From contig CAZAER010000001.1 in assembly GCA_964484195.1 (NCBI GenBank), positions 1,054,001 through 1,118,000 on the forward strand: DNA of 64,000 nt, written 5' to 3'. The stretch's first letter is position 1. Every line of letters starts with the position of its first letter. Shown one piece after another: positions 7,489-16,463 of this stretch. Under the pieces are notes generated by a model. The model was given only the letters and a program-made list of their open reading frames with translations, made no database searches and was not told the DNA's origin. This DNA is from JALHOP01 sp964484195 (GTDB lineage: Bacteria > Myxococcota > XYA12-FULL-58-9 > JALHOP01). Position numbers and translations under genes: made by a program.

Positions 7489-9770
7489 GTCGTCCGCCGG
7501 AGTTGACGCCTCTCGAGCCGGTCGCACCCGAGGTCGGTGAGCCATCGCGGATCGCCGGAGGCATTCCGGCAATCAGGCAGAGCCTCGCTCACATCGTCCG
7601 CGAAAGCGGCATCGTCCGCGGTAGCAGTCAGCTCCTGGCGATGAACCAGAAGAGCGGCTTCGACTGCCCGGGCTGCGCTTGGCCCGATCCCGATGACCGG
7701 CGCGAAATCACCGAGTTCTGCGAGAACGGAGCCAAGGCGGTCGCCGAGGAAACGACGACCAAGCGCGTGACCCCGGAGACCTTCGCGCGTCACAGCGTCG
7801 CCGAGCTCGCGGCCATGAGCGACCACGACATCGGCAAGCTCGGGCGCCTCACACATCCGATGGTGCTCAGCGAAGGCGCAACCCACTACACGCCGATTGC
7901 CTGGAGCGAAGCCTTCGCGCTCATCGCCCGCGAGCTCACCACCCTGGCGTCACCCAATGAGGCCGTCTTCTACACTTCCGGCCGCACCAGCAACGAAGCC
8001 GCTTTCGCGTATCAGGCCTTCGTTCGCCTCTACGGCACCAACAACCTCCCCGACTGTTCGAACATGTGCCACGAGTCGAGCGGCGTCGCGCTCAAGCAGA
8101 GCATCGGCGTCGCCAAGGGCACGGTGACCCTCGAGGACTTCGACCACGCCGACTGCATCATGGTGATCGGCCAGAATCCCGGGACCAATCATCCACGCAT
8201 GCTCACCACCCTGCAGCGGGCAGCGCAGCGTGGAGCCACCATCATCAGCGTCAACCCGCTCTTCGAAACCGGTCTCAAGGCCTTCACTCATCCGCAGCAC
8301 TTCTGGCGCTGGATGGGGAGCGGCACCGAGCTCGCAAAGCTCCATCTGCCGGTTCGGGTCGGCGGCGATCTCGCACTGCTGTCGGGGCTGATGAAGCAGC
8401 TCATCGCCATGGACGCGGTCGACCGCGAGTTCATAGCAGCCAAGACGAACGGCTTCGCACAGCTCGAGGCGAGCCTCGCGGACACGAGCTGGGACGACAT
8501 CGTCCGCGAAAGTGGTGTAACGCGCGCGCTCATCGACGAGGCCGCAGCGGTGCTGGCGCGCTCCAAAGCGACCATCTGTTGCTGGGCGATGGGCCTGACG
8601 CAGCAGACCAACGGCGTCGCCGCCATCCAGTACGTCACCAACCTGCTCTTGCTCGGCGGCCACCTCGGCCGGCCCGGTGCCGGCGCCTGCCCAGTGCGCG
8701 GCCACAGCAATGTCCAAGGCGACCGCACCATGGGCATCTACGAGAAACCCGCGCCCGAATTCCTGGCGGCGCTGAGCCGCGAGCTCGGCGTGCCAGTCCC
8801 CGAGGAGCACGGGTACGACACCGTCGACGCGATTCGCGCCATGCACGACGGCCGCGCCAAGGTCTTCTTCGCGATGGGCGGAAACTTTTTGTCCGCCACA
8901 CCGGACACGACTTTCACCGCCGAGGCGCTCGGACGAACGCGACTCACGGTGCAAGTGTCGACGAAGCTCAACCGCTCGCATCTCGTGCACGGCCGCACCG
9001 CCCTCATCCTGCCATGTCTCGCCCGCTCCGACCGCGACGAGCAGAAGAGCGGCGAGCAGATCGTCAGCACCGAAAACTCCATGAGCGTGGTCCAACCCTC
9101 GCGCGGCAAGCTCGAGCCGCCGTCGGAGCACGTGAAGAGCGAGGTCGCCATCGTCTGTGAGCTGGCGCTCGCGGTGTTGCCTCCCGACAAACGCGACGCT
9201 ATCGACTGGGCCGGCTGGTTCGCGAGCTATGACCGGATCCGCGACAGCATCGAGCGCGTGGTTCCGGGCTTTACACGCTACAACCAGCGCCTGCGCGAGC
9301 CGACGGGGTTCTATCTGCCCAACGCGGTGCGCGATAGCCAAACGTTCGCGACCGCAAGCGGCCGGGCGCAGCTCGCGGTCCATCCGCTGCCGCGGACGAA
9401 GTTGGCGTCAGATCAGCTCGTATTGATGACCCTGCGTAGCCACGATCAGTTCAATACGACGATCTATGGCCTCGATGACCGCTATCGCGGCATAAAGAAC
9501 GGCCGTCGTGTCGTCTTCCTCAACCAAGCCGACATCCGCGCACGCGGCCTGGCAAGCGGTCAGTACGTCGATATCGTCAGTCATTTCGGCACCTCCACAC
9601 GTCGGGCCGACCGCTTCATGGTCGTGCCCTACGAGATCCCCGAACGCTGCGCCGCCGCCTACTTCCCCGAAGCCAACGTCCTGGTTCCGGTCGACAGCGT
9701 GGTGCCCGGCAGCAACACGCCCACGTACAAGTCCATCATCGTCACCCTGCAAGCCTCGCCCGATCAGTGA
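7485..9770 (+). CDS. ydeP: Molybdopterin oxidoreductase, FdhF/YdeP family
   Basis: 761 residues, almost the length of E. coli YdeP. Near the N-terminus is the YdeP-type block MNQKSGFDCPGCAWPDP (about 48-64). The molybdopterin-binding core follows, with VFYTSGRTSNEAAFAYQ, CSNMCHESSG, IGQNPGTNHPRM, and GGNFLSATPD further on. The C-terminal molybdopterin dinucleotide-binding domain starts about 640 (LVLMTLRSHDQFNTTIYG). The N-terminal cysteines do not form the classical four-cysteine cluster of formate dehydrogenases. Family members are linked to acid resistance or formate-like oxidation in other bacteria; the substrate here is unknown. There is no Tat signal, so it is cytoplasmic. The gene is coupled to the SDR gene and converges on the small ORF at 9764-9964. 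Confidence 0.85.
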   Translation: MSRPPELTPLEPVAPEVGEPSRIAGGIPAIRQSLAHIVRESGIVRGSSQLLAMNQKSGFDCPGCAWPDPDDRREITEFCENGAKAVAEETTTKRVTPETFARHSVAELAAMSDHDIGKLGRLTHPMVLSEGATHYTPIAWSEAFALIARELTTLASPNEAVFYTSGRTSNEAAFAYQAFVRLYGTNNLPDCSNMCHESSGVALKQSIGVAKGTVTLEDFDHADCIMVIGQNPGTNHPRMLTTLQRAAQRGATIISVNPLFETGLKAFTHPQHFWRWMGSGTELAKLHLPVRVGGDLALLSGLMKQLIAMDAVDREFIAAKTNGFAQLEASLADTSWDDIVRESGVTRALIDEAAAVLARSKATICCWAMGLTQQTNGVAAIQYVTNLLLLGGHLGRPGAGACPVRGHSNVQGDRTMGIYEKPAPEFLAALSRELGVPVPEEHGYDTVDAIRAMHDGRAKVFFAMGGNFLSATPDTTFTAEALGRTRLTVQVSTKLNRSHLVHGRTALILPCLARSDRDEQKSGEQIVSTENSMSVVQPSRGKLEPPSEHVKSEVAIVCELALAVLPPDKRDAIDWAGWFASYDRIRDSIERVVPGFTRYNQRLREPTGFYLPNAVRDSQTFATASGRAQLAVHPLPRTKLASDQLVLMTLRSHDQFNTTIYGLDDRYRGIKNGRRVVFLNQADIRARGLASGQYVDIVSHFGTSTRRADRFMVVPYEIPERCAAAYFPEANVLVPVDSVVPGSNTPTYKSIIVTLQASPDQ

Positions 9771-9964
9771 GCCGCGACCTCGTCGTCGGCCAGCCCGTGC
9801 GTGTCGACGGTGTGCACCGCCTCTTCGAGCATGGCCGCGATAGCGTTCAAAGACTCGGAGTCGACGTGCAAGGTGTGCCCAGCAACGTGGATGACGATGG
9901 CGCCGTTACCGCGGCGCATGACCGTCCCCAGATGACTGACAGACAAGATCATGTCGCGTTCCAT
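9764..9964 (-). CDS. Small hypothetical protein downstream of rpsD
   Basis: A 66-residue ORF read leftward, starting ATG at 9964, nine bases after the rpsD stop. A GAGG ribosome-binding site lies eight bases upstream of the start, overlapping the end of rpsD, so the pair looks translationally coupled. The protein is soluble, with a predicted beta-rich first half (GAIVIHVAGHTLHVD) and a helical second half, and contains several histidines. It overlaps the end of the convergent ydeP-like gene by seven bases. No family is recognised. Confidence 0.45.
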   Translation of the reverse strand: MERDMILSVSHLGTVMRRGNGAIVIHVAGHTLHVDSESLNAIAAMLEEAVHTVDTHGLADDEVAAH

Positions 9965-9973
9965 GTTTGAACC

Positions 9974-10585
9974 TCACAAGCTCTGAGCGTAATGCTCGAC
10001 CACCAGCTGGACGTCGATGAACAGGGGCACGCTGTCGGCCGAAGGCGTCGCCGTGATGCGAACCGCGCCGCTGACTTCGTCGCGCGCGAGCCATGACGGC
10101 GCCTCGAGAGCGGGGTCGCCCAGCGACGCCACCACGTGGGTGTTCTTGGCCGCTTTGTCGGACAGCGTGATGGTCTCGCCGGCGCTCACGAGATAGCCAG
10201 GCTTGTCGACGCGCTTACCGTTCGCTCGGACGTGCCCGTGAGTGACCAGCTGGCGCGCGGCGGGGATGGTCGCCGCCATGCCGGCGCGAAACACGACATT
10301 GTCGAGCCGACTCTCGAGGAGCTCGAGCATGCGCTCGCCCGTGATGCCGGACATCTTGCGTGCCTGGACCATGATGCGGCGCAGCTGTTTCTCGCTCACT
10401 CCGTAGTTGAAGATGAGCTTCTGCTTCTCCATGAGGCGACGTCCGTACTCCGATTGTTTGCGGCGCGACTGGCCGTGTTGACCGGGCGGATAAGGGCGGC
10501 GCTCGAGGCTCTTGCTAGAGAGACCGGGCAGCGCGGTGCCGAGGGCGCGCATCTTCTTCAGGCGGGGTTCGCTGTAACGACTCAT
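9974..10585 (-). CDS. rpsD: Ribosomal protein S4, cysteine-free (C-minus) paralogue
   Basis: 203 residues. The N-terminal S4 domain begins MSRYSEPRLKKMRALG, followed by YPPGQHGQSRRKQSEYG and FNYGVSEKQLRRI. The S4 RNA-binding module lies at about 91-150 (SRLDNVVFRAG, ARQLVTHGHV). S4 binds 16S rRNA early in small-subunit assembly. The zinc-binding cysteines of the standard bacterial S4 N-terminus are absent, as in plastid and cyanobacterial S4, which this sequence resembles. The gene is not in a ribosomal-protein operon, so it is probably an additional copy. C-minus paralogues of zinc-ribbon ribosomal proteins are commonly induced under zinc starvation by Zur. A Fur-family-like box lies 31-51 bases upstream of the ATG, and the divergent gene is a czc efflux operon. 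Confidence 0.88.
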   Translation of the reverse strand: MSRYSEPRLKKMRALGTALPGLSSKSLERRPYPPGQHGQSRRKQSEYGRRLMEKQKLIFNYGVSEKQLRRIMVQARKMSGITGERMLELLESRLDNVVFRAGMAATIPAARQLVTHGHVRANGKRVDKPGYLVSAGETITLSDKAAKNTHVVASLGDPALEAPSWLARDEVSGAVRITATPSADSVPLFIDVQLVVEHYAQSL

Positions 10586-10615
10586 GCCCCCTCATTACCG
10601 AGGCCGAGCCCTAGC

Positions 10616-10636
10616 TGCAAGTGATTCTCAACTGCA
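10616..10636. promoter_or_regulatory. Fur/Zur-family-like box between rpsD and czcCBA
   Basis: A 21-bp imperfect palindrome in the divergent promoter region. The outer arms are TGCA at both ends and the inner arms are TGA and TCA around a TTCTC-like centre. It differs at about three positions from the familiar Fur-box form TGCAAATGAT-TCTCATTTGCA as I remember it. It lies 31 bases from the rpsD start and about 64 bases from the preferred czcC start, so it could serve either gene. Whether it binds Fur, Zur or another family member cannot be told by eye. Confidence 0.45.
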
Positions 10637-10700
10637 TTCGCAACAATATTATTCCTGACTTGGAAATAGCCGAGTGGCCTGGAATATTTACGCGGCACCC

Positions 10701-11960
10701 ATGACGCCCAGCCCCCTCACCCTGCGGTCGTCGATCGTGCTCGGCGTCCTTCTCGCGGCGACCAGTCCGGTTGCGGCGGAAGAGCACACCGTGAGCCTCG
10801 CAGAGGTGCGGACGCGCGCCGCATCTCGCGCGCCCGAGGTGCGTCAGGCGATGCTGCGCATTCGCGAAGCCGAGGCGACCAAAGTCGGCGCCGGCATCAT
10901 CCTGCCGGTGAACCCGCGCGTGCAGTTCGACCTGCGACCCGGCCTCAACCAAGGCACCCGTGGCACCTACGGCTACGGCACCATGCTCGACCTCTTGTTC
11001 GAGGTGAGCGGCGCCGGCGGCGCACGCATTCGCGAAGCCGAGATGCGCACCGCGGTGGCCCACGCGCAGAGCGCGCTTGCGACCCTCGAGGCTCGCCTCG
11101 CCGCCACCGAGGCGTACGTCGCCACCGCCCTCGCCCGTAAACAGCTCAAGTACGCGCGCGATGGCCTCTCCATCGCCGAGCGTCTCACCGCCGTGGCCCG
11201 CGAGCGCATGGCGGTCGGCGCCGGCAGCGAGGTCGAGCTGTCGACGGCGCTCGCCGAGCTCGCCGAGCGCCGCGCCGATGTCCACGCCGCCGAGTCGAGC
11301 GAAGCGCTGCAGCAGATGGGTCTGCGTTTGCTCGCGGATCTCTCCATCGACGGGCCGCTCCAGCTCGCATCACCAGTCGACACCTTGAGCGCTCCGCCCG
11401 AGGCCTCCGCTCTGGCGGACCAAGCTCGTCGCACCCGCCCCGATCTCGCGCTCATCGATGCCCGCATCGCCTTGCTAACCGCTTCCGGCGAGCGGCTGCG
11501 CAAGGAAGCCATGCCGCGCGTCGGCTTCTACGGCGGTCTCGACGCCGCTCCGGCTTCGCCCACGTTCGGCTTCGCCGGTCTCTCGGTCGAGTTGCCCGTG
11601 GCCCAGCGCAACCAGGGACCGCGCGCGGTCGCCGCCGCCGAGACCCGTACCGAGCTCGAGGTCGCGGAGCTCCTCTTGCGACGCATCGACGTCGAGCTCC
11701 TGCACCGGCGCACCGCCCACGAAGCAGCACGCACCGAGCTCGCGGTGCTTGCCGATGAAGGCATTCCAGTCGCCGAACGCCGACTCGCCTTGGTAGAAGA
11801 AGGCTGGCGTTCCGGCCGCTTCGACGTCTTCAAGGTGCAAGCCGCCGCTGACGACGTGGTGCGGCTCAAGGCCCTACGCCTCGACGTACTGCAGCGCTTG
11901 TGGCGCGAGCGGCTGGCGCTCGAACGGCTGGTTGGAGGGTTCCCCGATGAAGAAACTTGA
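10701..11960 (+). CDS. czcC: Outer-membrane channel of metal RND efflux system, CzcC-like
   Basis: Start ATG 10701 was chosen because a signal peptide follows at once (LRSSIVLGVLLAATSPVAAEE, cleavage near residue 27). A GTG at 10674 in frame would add nine unconvincing residues. The mature part is a TolC-type outer-membrane efflux protein of about 390 residues with long heptad-like helices (VRQAMLRIREAEATKVGAG, AARTELAVLADEGIPVAERRLALVEEGWRSGRFDV). It is the first gene of a czcCBA-type tripartite system for divalent metal export. The gene end overlaps the start of czcB by 14 bases. Confidence 0.85.
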   Translation: MTPSPLTLRSSIVLGVLLAATSPVAAEEHTVSLAEVRTRAASRAPEVRQAMLRIREAEATKVGAGIILPVNPRVQFDLRPGLNQGTRGTYGYGTMLDLLFEVSGAGGARIREAEMRTAVAHAQSALATLEARLAATEAYVATALARKQLKYARDGLSIAERLTAVARERMAVGAGSEVELSTALAELAERRADVHAAESSEALQQMGLRLLADLSIDGPLQLASPVDTLSAPPEASALADQARRTRPDLALIDARIALLTASGERLRKEAMPRVGFYGGLDAAPASPTFGFAGLSVELPVAQRNQGPRAVAAAETRTELEVAELLLRRIDVELLHRRTAHEAARTELAVLADEGIPVAERRLALVEEGWRSGRFDVFKVQAAADDVVRLKALRLDVLQRLWRERLALERLVGGFPDEET

Positions 11961-13113
11961 TACGCGCAGCAAGCGCCTGATCGCGACGCTCTCAGCCGTC
12001 ATCGCGGTCTTCATCGTCGGCATCGTCCTGCAAGCGGCAACCGACGGGAACGAACAAGCAAGCGCCGCCCACGCCGACAACGATGCCCCCGTGCTCGACG
12101 GCGACAACATCCGGTTCTCCGACGCCTTCGCCAAGCGGGCCGGGATTACCGAAGAGGAAGTAAAGGTCGAGCTCGTCTCACCGGTGGTCACGGTGAACGG
12201 CACTATGACCTTCGACCCCAGGCGCTACGTGATGATTGGCGCGCGCATCAGCGGCCGCGTACGCAAGCTCTTCCACGTTCAGGGCGACGAGATCAAAGAG
12301 AACGCAGTGCTCGCCGAGCTCGAGAGCGCCGAGATGGGCCGCGCCGAAGCGTCGGTCCACGCGGCGCGCGCCAAGGAGAAGGTCGCGGAAGCGGACATGA
12401 AGCGCGAGCGCCACCTCGCAGACGCGCACATCTCTCCCGAGCGTGATGCCGAGGTCGCGCAGGCGAACTTCGAGGCGGCGCGCGCCGAACGGATCGCAGC
12501 AGAGCAAGCGTTGACCGCGCTCGGCGGTAGCACCACAGGATCCATCGGCGTGCTGTCGCTGCGCAGTCCCATCGGCGGTCGCGTGGTGTCCGCCAAAGCG
12601 TCACGCGGTCAGGTCGTCGAACCGTCGGTGACCATGTTCGAGGTTGCCGACCTCGCGAGCCTGTGGCTCGAGCTCCACATCTACGAGCGTGACATCTCGA
12701 AGATCCGCGTGGGCGACGAGGTGTCGATCTCGCCGATGAACGACGACCACCGGGTCATCGCCGGCAAGGTCGATCACGTCGGCGACGTCGTCGACTCCGA
12801 GAGCCGCACCACCGAGGTGCGCGTCATCGTCGACAACCAGGAAGCGCAGCTCAGACCCGGCCAATCGGTCGTGGCGCGCATCGCCACCACGAGCCCGGCG
12901 ACGAACTCGCTGTCGGTCTCGAAGCGCGCGGTCACGCGAGTCGACGGCCAACCCACGGTCTTCGTGCTTCTCGACAAGAACACCGTCGAGCCGCGCACCA
13001 TCACTCTCGGCGCGTCCGATCCGGAGCGCGTCGCAGTGATCAACGGCTTGAAGGAAGGCGAGCGCGTCGTCCTCGGCGGCATGTTCGCGCTCAAGTCGGA
13101 AATCTACCGCTAG
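11947..13113 (+). CDS. czcB: Periplasmic adaptor of metal RND efflux system, CzcB-like
   Basis: Start ATG 11947 is preceded by GGAGGG at 11935; a start at 11932 would lie upstream of that ribosome-binding site. The 388 residues have an N-terminal membrane anchor (LIATLSAVIAVFIVGIVLQAA, about 9-29). A CzcB/CusB-like lipoyl and barrel arrangement follows: VNGTMTFDPRRYVMIGARISGRV, a short helical hairpin, LRSPIGGRVVSAKASRGQVV and VVARIATTSPATNSLSV. It couples the RND pump to the outer-membrane channel. No His-rich metal-binding N-terminus is seen. The stop lies 10 bases from the GTG of czcA, within an AGGA site. Confidence 0.85.
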   Translation: MKKLDTRSKRLIATLSAVIAVFIVGIVLQAATDGNEQASAAHADNDAPVLDGDNIRFSDAFAKRAGITEEEVKVELVSPVVTVNGTMTFDPRRYVMIGARISGRVRKLFHVQGDEIKENAVLAELESAEMGRAEASVHAARAKEKVAEADMKRERHLADAHISPERDAEVAQANFEAARAERIAAEQALTALGGSTTGSIGVLSLRSPIGGRVVSAKASRGQVVEPSVTMFEVADLASLWLELHIYERDISKIRVGDEVSISPMNDDHRVIAGKVDHVGDVVDSESRTTEVRVIVDNQEAQLRPGQSVVARIATTSPATNSLSVSKRAVTRVDGQPTVFVLLDKNTVEPRTITLGASDPERVAVINGLKEGERVVLGGMFALKSEIYR

Positions 13114-13123
13114 GAACGATCCC

Positions 13124-16100
13124 GTGCTCGAGCGTCTCGTCGTCGGCTCCATCAACATGCGCTACGCGATGGTGGCGCTCCTGCTCATGCTCCTCGCGGC
13201 GGGCGGCTACGCCATGAGCCAGCTGCCTGTGGACGCCATGCCGGACGTTTCCACCGTGCAGGTCGCGGTGCTCACCAAGGTCGGCGGGCTCTCGGCGGTC
13301 GAGACCGAGCGCACCGTCAGCATTCCCATCGAGAACGTCTTGAACGGCATCCCCGGCACGGTCGAGCTGCGCAGCATGGCCGACAGCGGCGTCTCGTCGG
13401 TGACCGTGGTCTTCGACGACAAGACCGACCCGTGGTTTGCGCGCCAGCTCGTGCTCGAGCGCTTGCGTGGCATCGAGCAGGTCTTGCCTCCGAACGCGCA
13501 GACTCCCGAGCTCGCGCCGATCTCGAGCGGTCTCGGCGAGATCTACACCTTCGTGGTGCGCTCGGCGCATCACCCGCCGATGCAGCTGCGCACCCTGCTC
13601 GACTGGGAGATCGTGCCGCGCCTGCGCAGCGTCCCGGGTGTCATCGAAGTCAACACCATGGGCGGCGAGTTCAAACAGTTCCACGTCAAGGTCGACTCCA
13701 CACGCCTCGCGGCGCATCACGTGACTCTGCGCGAGGTCGTCGATGGGCTGCGCGCCGCCAACATCAACGCCGGCGCCGGCTACATGGACCGCGGCGAAGA
13801 GTCGTATGTCGTGCGCGGCGAGGGCTTGCTCAAGGACGAGCGCGACATCGCCTCTGTCGTGCTGCGTGCACCCGCCGAGGAAGCGCCGCTGCTGGTGCGC
13901 AACGTCGCCGACGTCACGGTTTCGCCGGCGCTCCGCTATGGCGTCATCACCCACAACGGCGTCGGTGAGGCAGTGGCCGGCACCGTCATGATGCTCCTCG
14001 GCTCGAACAGCCGCGACGTCGTCATGGCGGTCGCCAAGAAGGTCGAGGAGATCCGCGAAGACCTGCCGCCGGGTGTCTCCATCGAGACCATCTACGACCG
14101 CGCCGACTTCGTTGGCCGCACCCTGCACACGGTGATGAAGAACCTCATCGAGGGCGTCCTCATCGTCATCATCGTGCTGGCGCTGTTCACCGGCTCGATT
14201 CGTGGCGCCGTCGCCGTGGTGCTCGGCATCCCCGCGGCGATGTCGGTCGCGCTCATCGGCATGAACATATTCGGCGTCACCGGCGACATCATGTCGCTCG
14301 GCGCCATCGACTTCGGCTTCCTGGTCGATGGTCCCATCGTCGTGCTCGAGGCCGTCATCGCGGCGACCACCGGCAAGAAGCTGGTCGAAGCCTCGCGCGT
14401 GAAAGCGTACGCCGAGGTCGCAAAGCTCGCGGCACGCCCCGTCGCTTTCGCGGTCGCGATCATCATGCTGGTCTACGTGCCCTTGCTCACCCTCGAGGGT
14501 GTCGAAGGCAAGATGTTCCGGCCGATGGCCATGACCATGGCGCTCGCCCTCTTCGGCGCGCTCGTCTACGCCGTCGTCTTCTTTCCCGCGGTGCTTGTCA
14601 TCCTGGTGCCACCGCGCGAGCACCACGGCCCCAAGTGGATGGACGCGACCGCTCGAGCGTACGAGCGTCTGGTGCACCACACGGTGCGCCACAGCCGCGC
14701 CATCATGGGCGCCGCCGCCGTGCTACTATTGGTGACCACCTGGCTGTTCGCCGACTCCGGTGCCGAGTTCGTGCCGCGCATCTTCGAAGGCGACGCGGTC
14801 GTCACCATCCGCCGCGCTCCCAGCATCTCGATCTCGCAAGCGCGCGACTTCGATCTCGCGACCGAAGAGGTCCTGCACGAGTTTCCCGAGGTCGTGACCA
14901 CCCTGGCGATGACCGGACGCGCCGAGGTGGCCGTCGACATCGTCGGCGCCGACAACACCGACATCTTCGTGCGCTTGAAGCCCATCGACGAGTGGAAGAC
15001 GGCGCACGACTTCGACGCCCTCTCCCTCGCCTTCAAGAACGCCATCGAGAGCCGCGTCCCCGGCACCTACGTGTCGGTCTCCCAGCCTATCGAGGACAAG
15101 ACCAACGAGCTGATCAGTGGCTCGCGCGCCGACGTCTCCATCCAGATCTTCGGTCCGGAGCTCGAGCGTCTGGCGGTGCTCGCGAACGAAACCAAAGAGG
15201 TGGTGCGCGGGATCCGCGGCACCGGCGACGTTCGCGTCGAGCGCATCCTAGGGCAGCCGACGATGAGCGCTATAGCGGACCGCCCACGCATGGCAAGCTA
15301 CGGCGTGCGCGTCGAAGACGTGTTCACGGTGCTGGCGTCGACGCGCGAAGGCGTGAACGTCGGCTCGGTCTACGAGGGTGCCCGCCGCTTCGACCTACGC
15401 GTGGTGCAGCCGCTCGACGAGCCCAGCCTGGACGCTATCGGTCGCTTGCGCGTCGAAACCATGCGCGGCGAGACCGTACGGCTCTCCGACGTCACCAAGC
15501 TCTCCGAGGACGACGGCCCGGCGGCGGTGAGGCGCGTCAACCGAGCGCGTGGCGTGCGTGTCGACGTCAATCTGCGTGGCCGGGATCTCCTGTCGTGGGT
15601 GACCGAGGCGCAGGAGCGCGTCGCCAAAGGCCTCGACCTCGGGAACGCCTACCGCGTCGAATGGGGTGGTCAGTTCGAGAACTTCGCGCGCGCGCAGGCG
15701 CGTCTGCGCATCGTCATACCCATCGTCGTCGCCATCATCATCGGCATGCTCTTGCTCATGTTCCAGAGCGTCCGCATGACCATCGCGGTGTTCGCCACCG
15801 TTCCGCTATCGCTGACCGGCGGCATGGCGGGCTTGCTCATCCGTGGGATGCCATTCTCGCTCTCGGCCGCGGTCGGCTTCATCGCTCTCGGCGGCATCGC
15901 CGTGCTCAACGGCGTGGTCATCGGGCAGGAAGTGCAGCGGCGGCTGGCGGCGGGAGACGACCTCGAGACCGCGGTCACCGAAGGCACGGCGGCGGTCGTG
16001 CGCGCGGTGCTGACGACCGCGGCGGTCGCGGCTCTGGGCTTCATGCCCATGGCCCTATCCACTGGCGCGGGTTCCGAGGTTCAGCAACCGCTCGCTACGG

Positions 16101-16237
16101 CGGTGGCCATCGGGGTCGCGGTCGGCGCGGTGACGAGCCTCATCGTCCTCCCGGGGATCATGCTGATGATCCTGCCCAAGTCGCGCGAGCCTGAGCACCA
16201 CGACTCGGCCACGGAAGCGGCCGCGGCGCCTGTCTAG
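13124..16237 (+). CDS. czcA: Heavy-metal RND pump, CzcA-like
   Basis: 1037 residues, the usual length for HME-type RND transporters, starting GTG 13124. There are twelve expected membrane segments in two halves: the first opens MRYAMVALLLMLLAAGGYAM, and the second half begins near 525 (MGAAAVLLLVTTWLF). The transmembrane-4 motif at about 393-405, AIDFGFLVDGPIVVLE, has the two aspartates typical of Zn/Co/Cd-exporting CzcA-type pumps and differs from the CusA (Cu/Ag) form. It uses proton motive force to expel cations through CzcC. It ends a three-gene operon with no regulator gene adjacent. Confidence 0.88.
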   Translation: MLERLVVGSINMRYAMVALLLMLLAAGGYAMSQLPVDAMPDVSTVQVAVLTKVGGLSAVETERTVSIPIENVLNGIPGTVELRSMADSGVSSVTVVFDDKTDPWFARQLVLERLRGIEQVLPPNAQTPELAPISSGLGEIYTFVVRSAHHPPMQLRTLLDWEIVPRLRSVPGVIEVNTMGGEFKQFHVKVDSTRLAAHHVTLREVVDGLRAANINAGAGYMDRGEESYVVRGEGLLKDERDIASVVLRAPAEEAPLLVRNVADVTVSPALRYGVITHNGVGEAVAGTVMMLLGSNSRDVVMAVAKKVEEIREDLPPGVSIETIYDRADFVGRTLHTVMKNLIEGVLIVIIVLALFTGSIRGAVAVVLGIPAAMSVALIGMNIFGVTGDIMSLGAIDFGFLVDGPIVVLEAVIAATTGKKLVEASRVKAYAEVAKLAARPVAFAVAIIMLVYVPLLTLEGVEGKMFRPMAMTMALALFGALVYAVVFFPAVLVILVPPREHHGPKWMDATARAYERLVHHTVRHSRAIMGAAAVLLLVTTWLFADSGAEFVPRIFEGDAVVTIRRAPSISISQARDFDLATEEVLHEFPEVVTTLAMTGRAEVAVDIVGADNTDIFVRLKPIDEWKTAHDFDALSLAFKNAIESRVPGTYVSVSQPIEDKTNELISGSRADVSIQIFGPELERLAVLANETKEVVRGIRGTGDVRVERILGQPTMSAIADRPRMASYGVRVEDVFTVLASTREGVNVGSVYEGARRFDLRVVQPLDEPSLDAIGRLRVETMRGETVRLSDVTKLSEDDGPAAVRRVNRARGVRVDVNLRGRDLLSWVTEAQERVAKGLDLGNAYRVEWGGQFENFARAQARLRIVIPIVVAIIIGMLLLMFQSVRMTIAVFATVPLSLTGGMAGLLIRGMPFSLSAAVGFIALGGIAVLNGVVIGQEVQRRLAAGDDLETAVTEGTAAVVRAVLTTAAVAALGFMPMALSTGAGSEVQQPLATAVAIGVAVGAVTSLIVLPGIMLMILPKSREPEHHDSATEAAAAPV

Positions 16238-16463
16238 AGGCGGCTTGGCAGTGGTGACGATCGAAGAAAAAAGCACTAGCGACATTCTTTGCCGAAACTG
16301 ATAGGGTCTTTGTCTTGCTGTGCTGGTGAGCGGTCTGGTAGGTGCGCCGCCGCACGGCAGTTGTCTCCTCCACTGCAGGAGGGGGGCCACGTTAGGGCGA
16401 GGGCGCTCCCCTAGCAGCTTGGGCACCGTAACGCCGTCCTGTTGAATAGCGCCCGCTAAAAAG

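Noticed and set aside
13091..14692. 533-codon open frame on the minus strand
   Set aside because: It is antisense to czcA, rich in His/Arg/Asp from the complementary codon bias, and has no recognisable domain.
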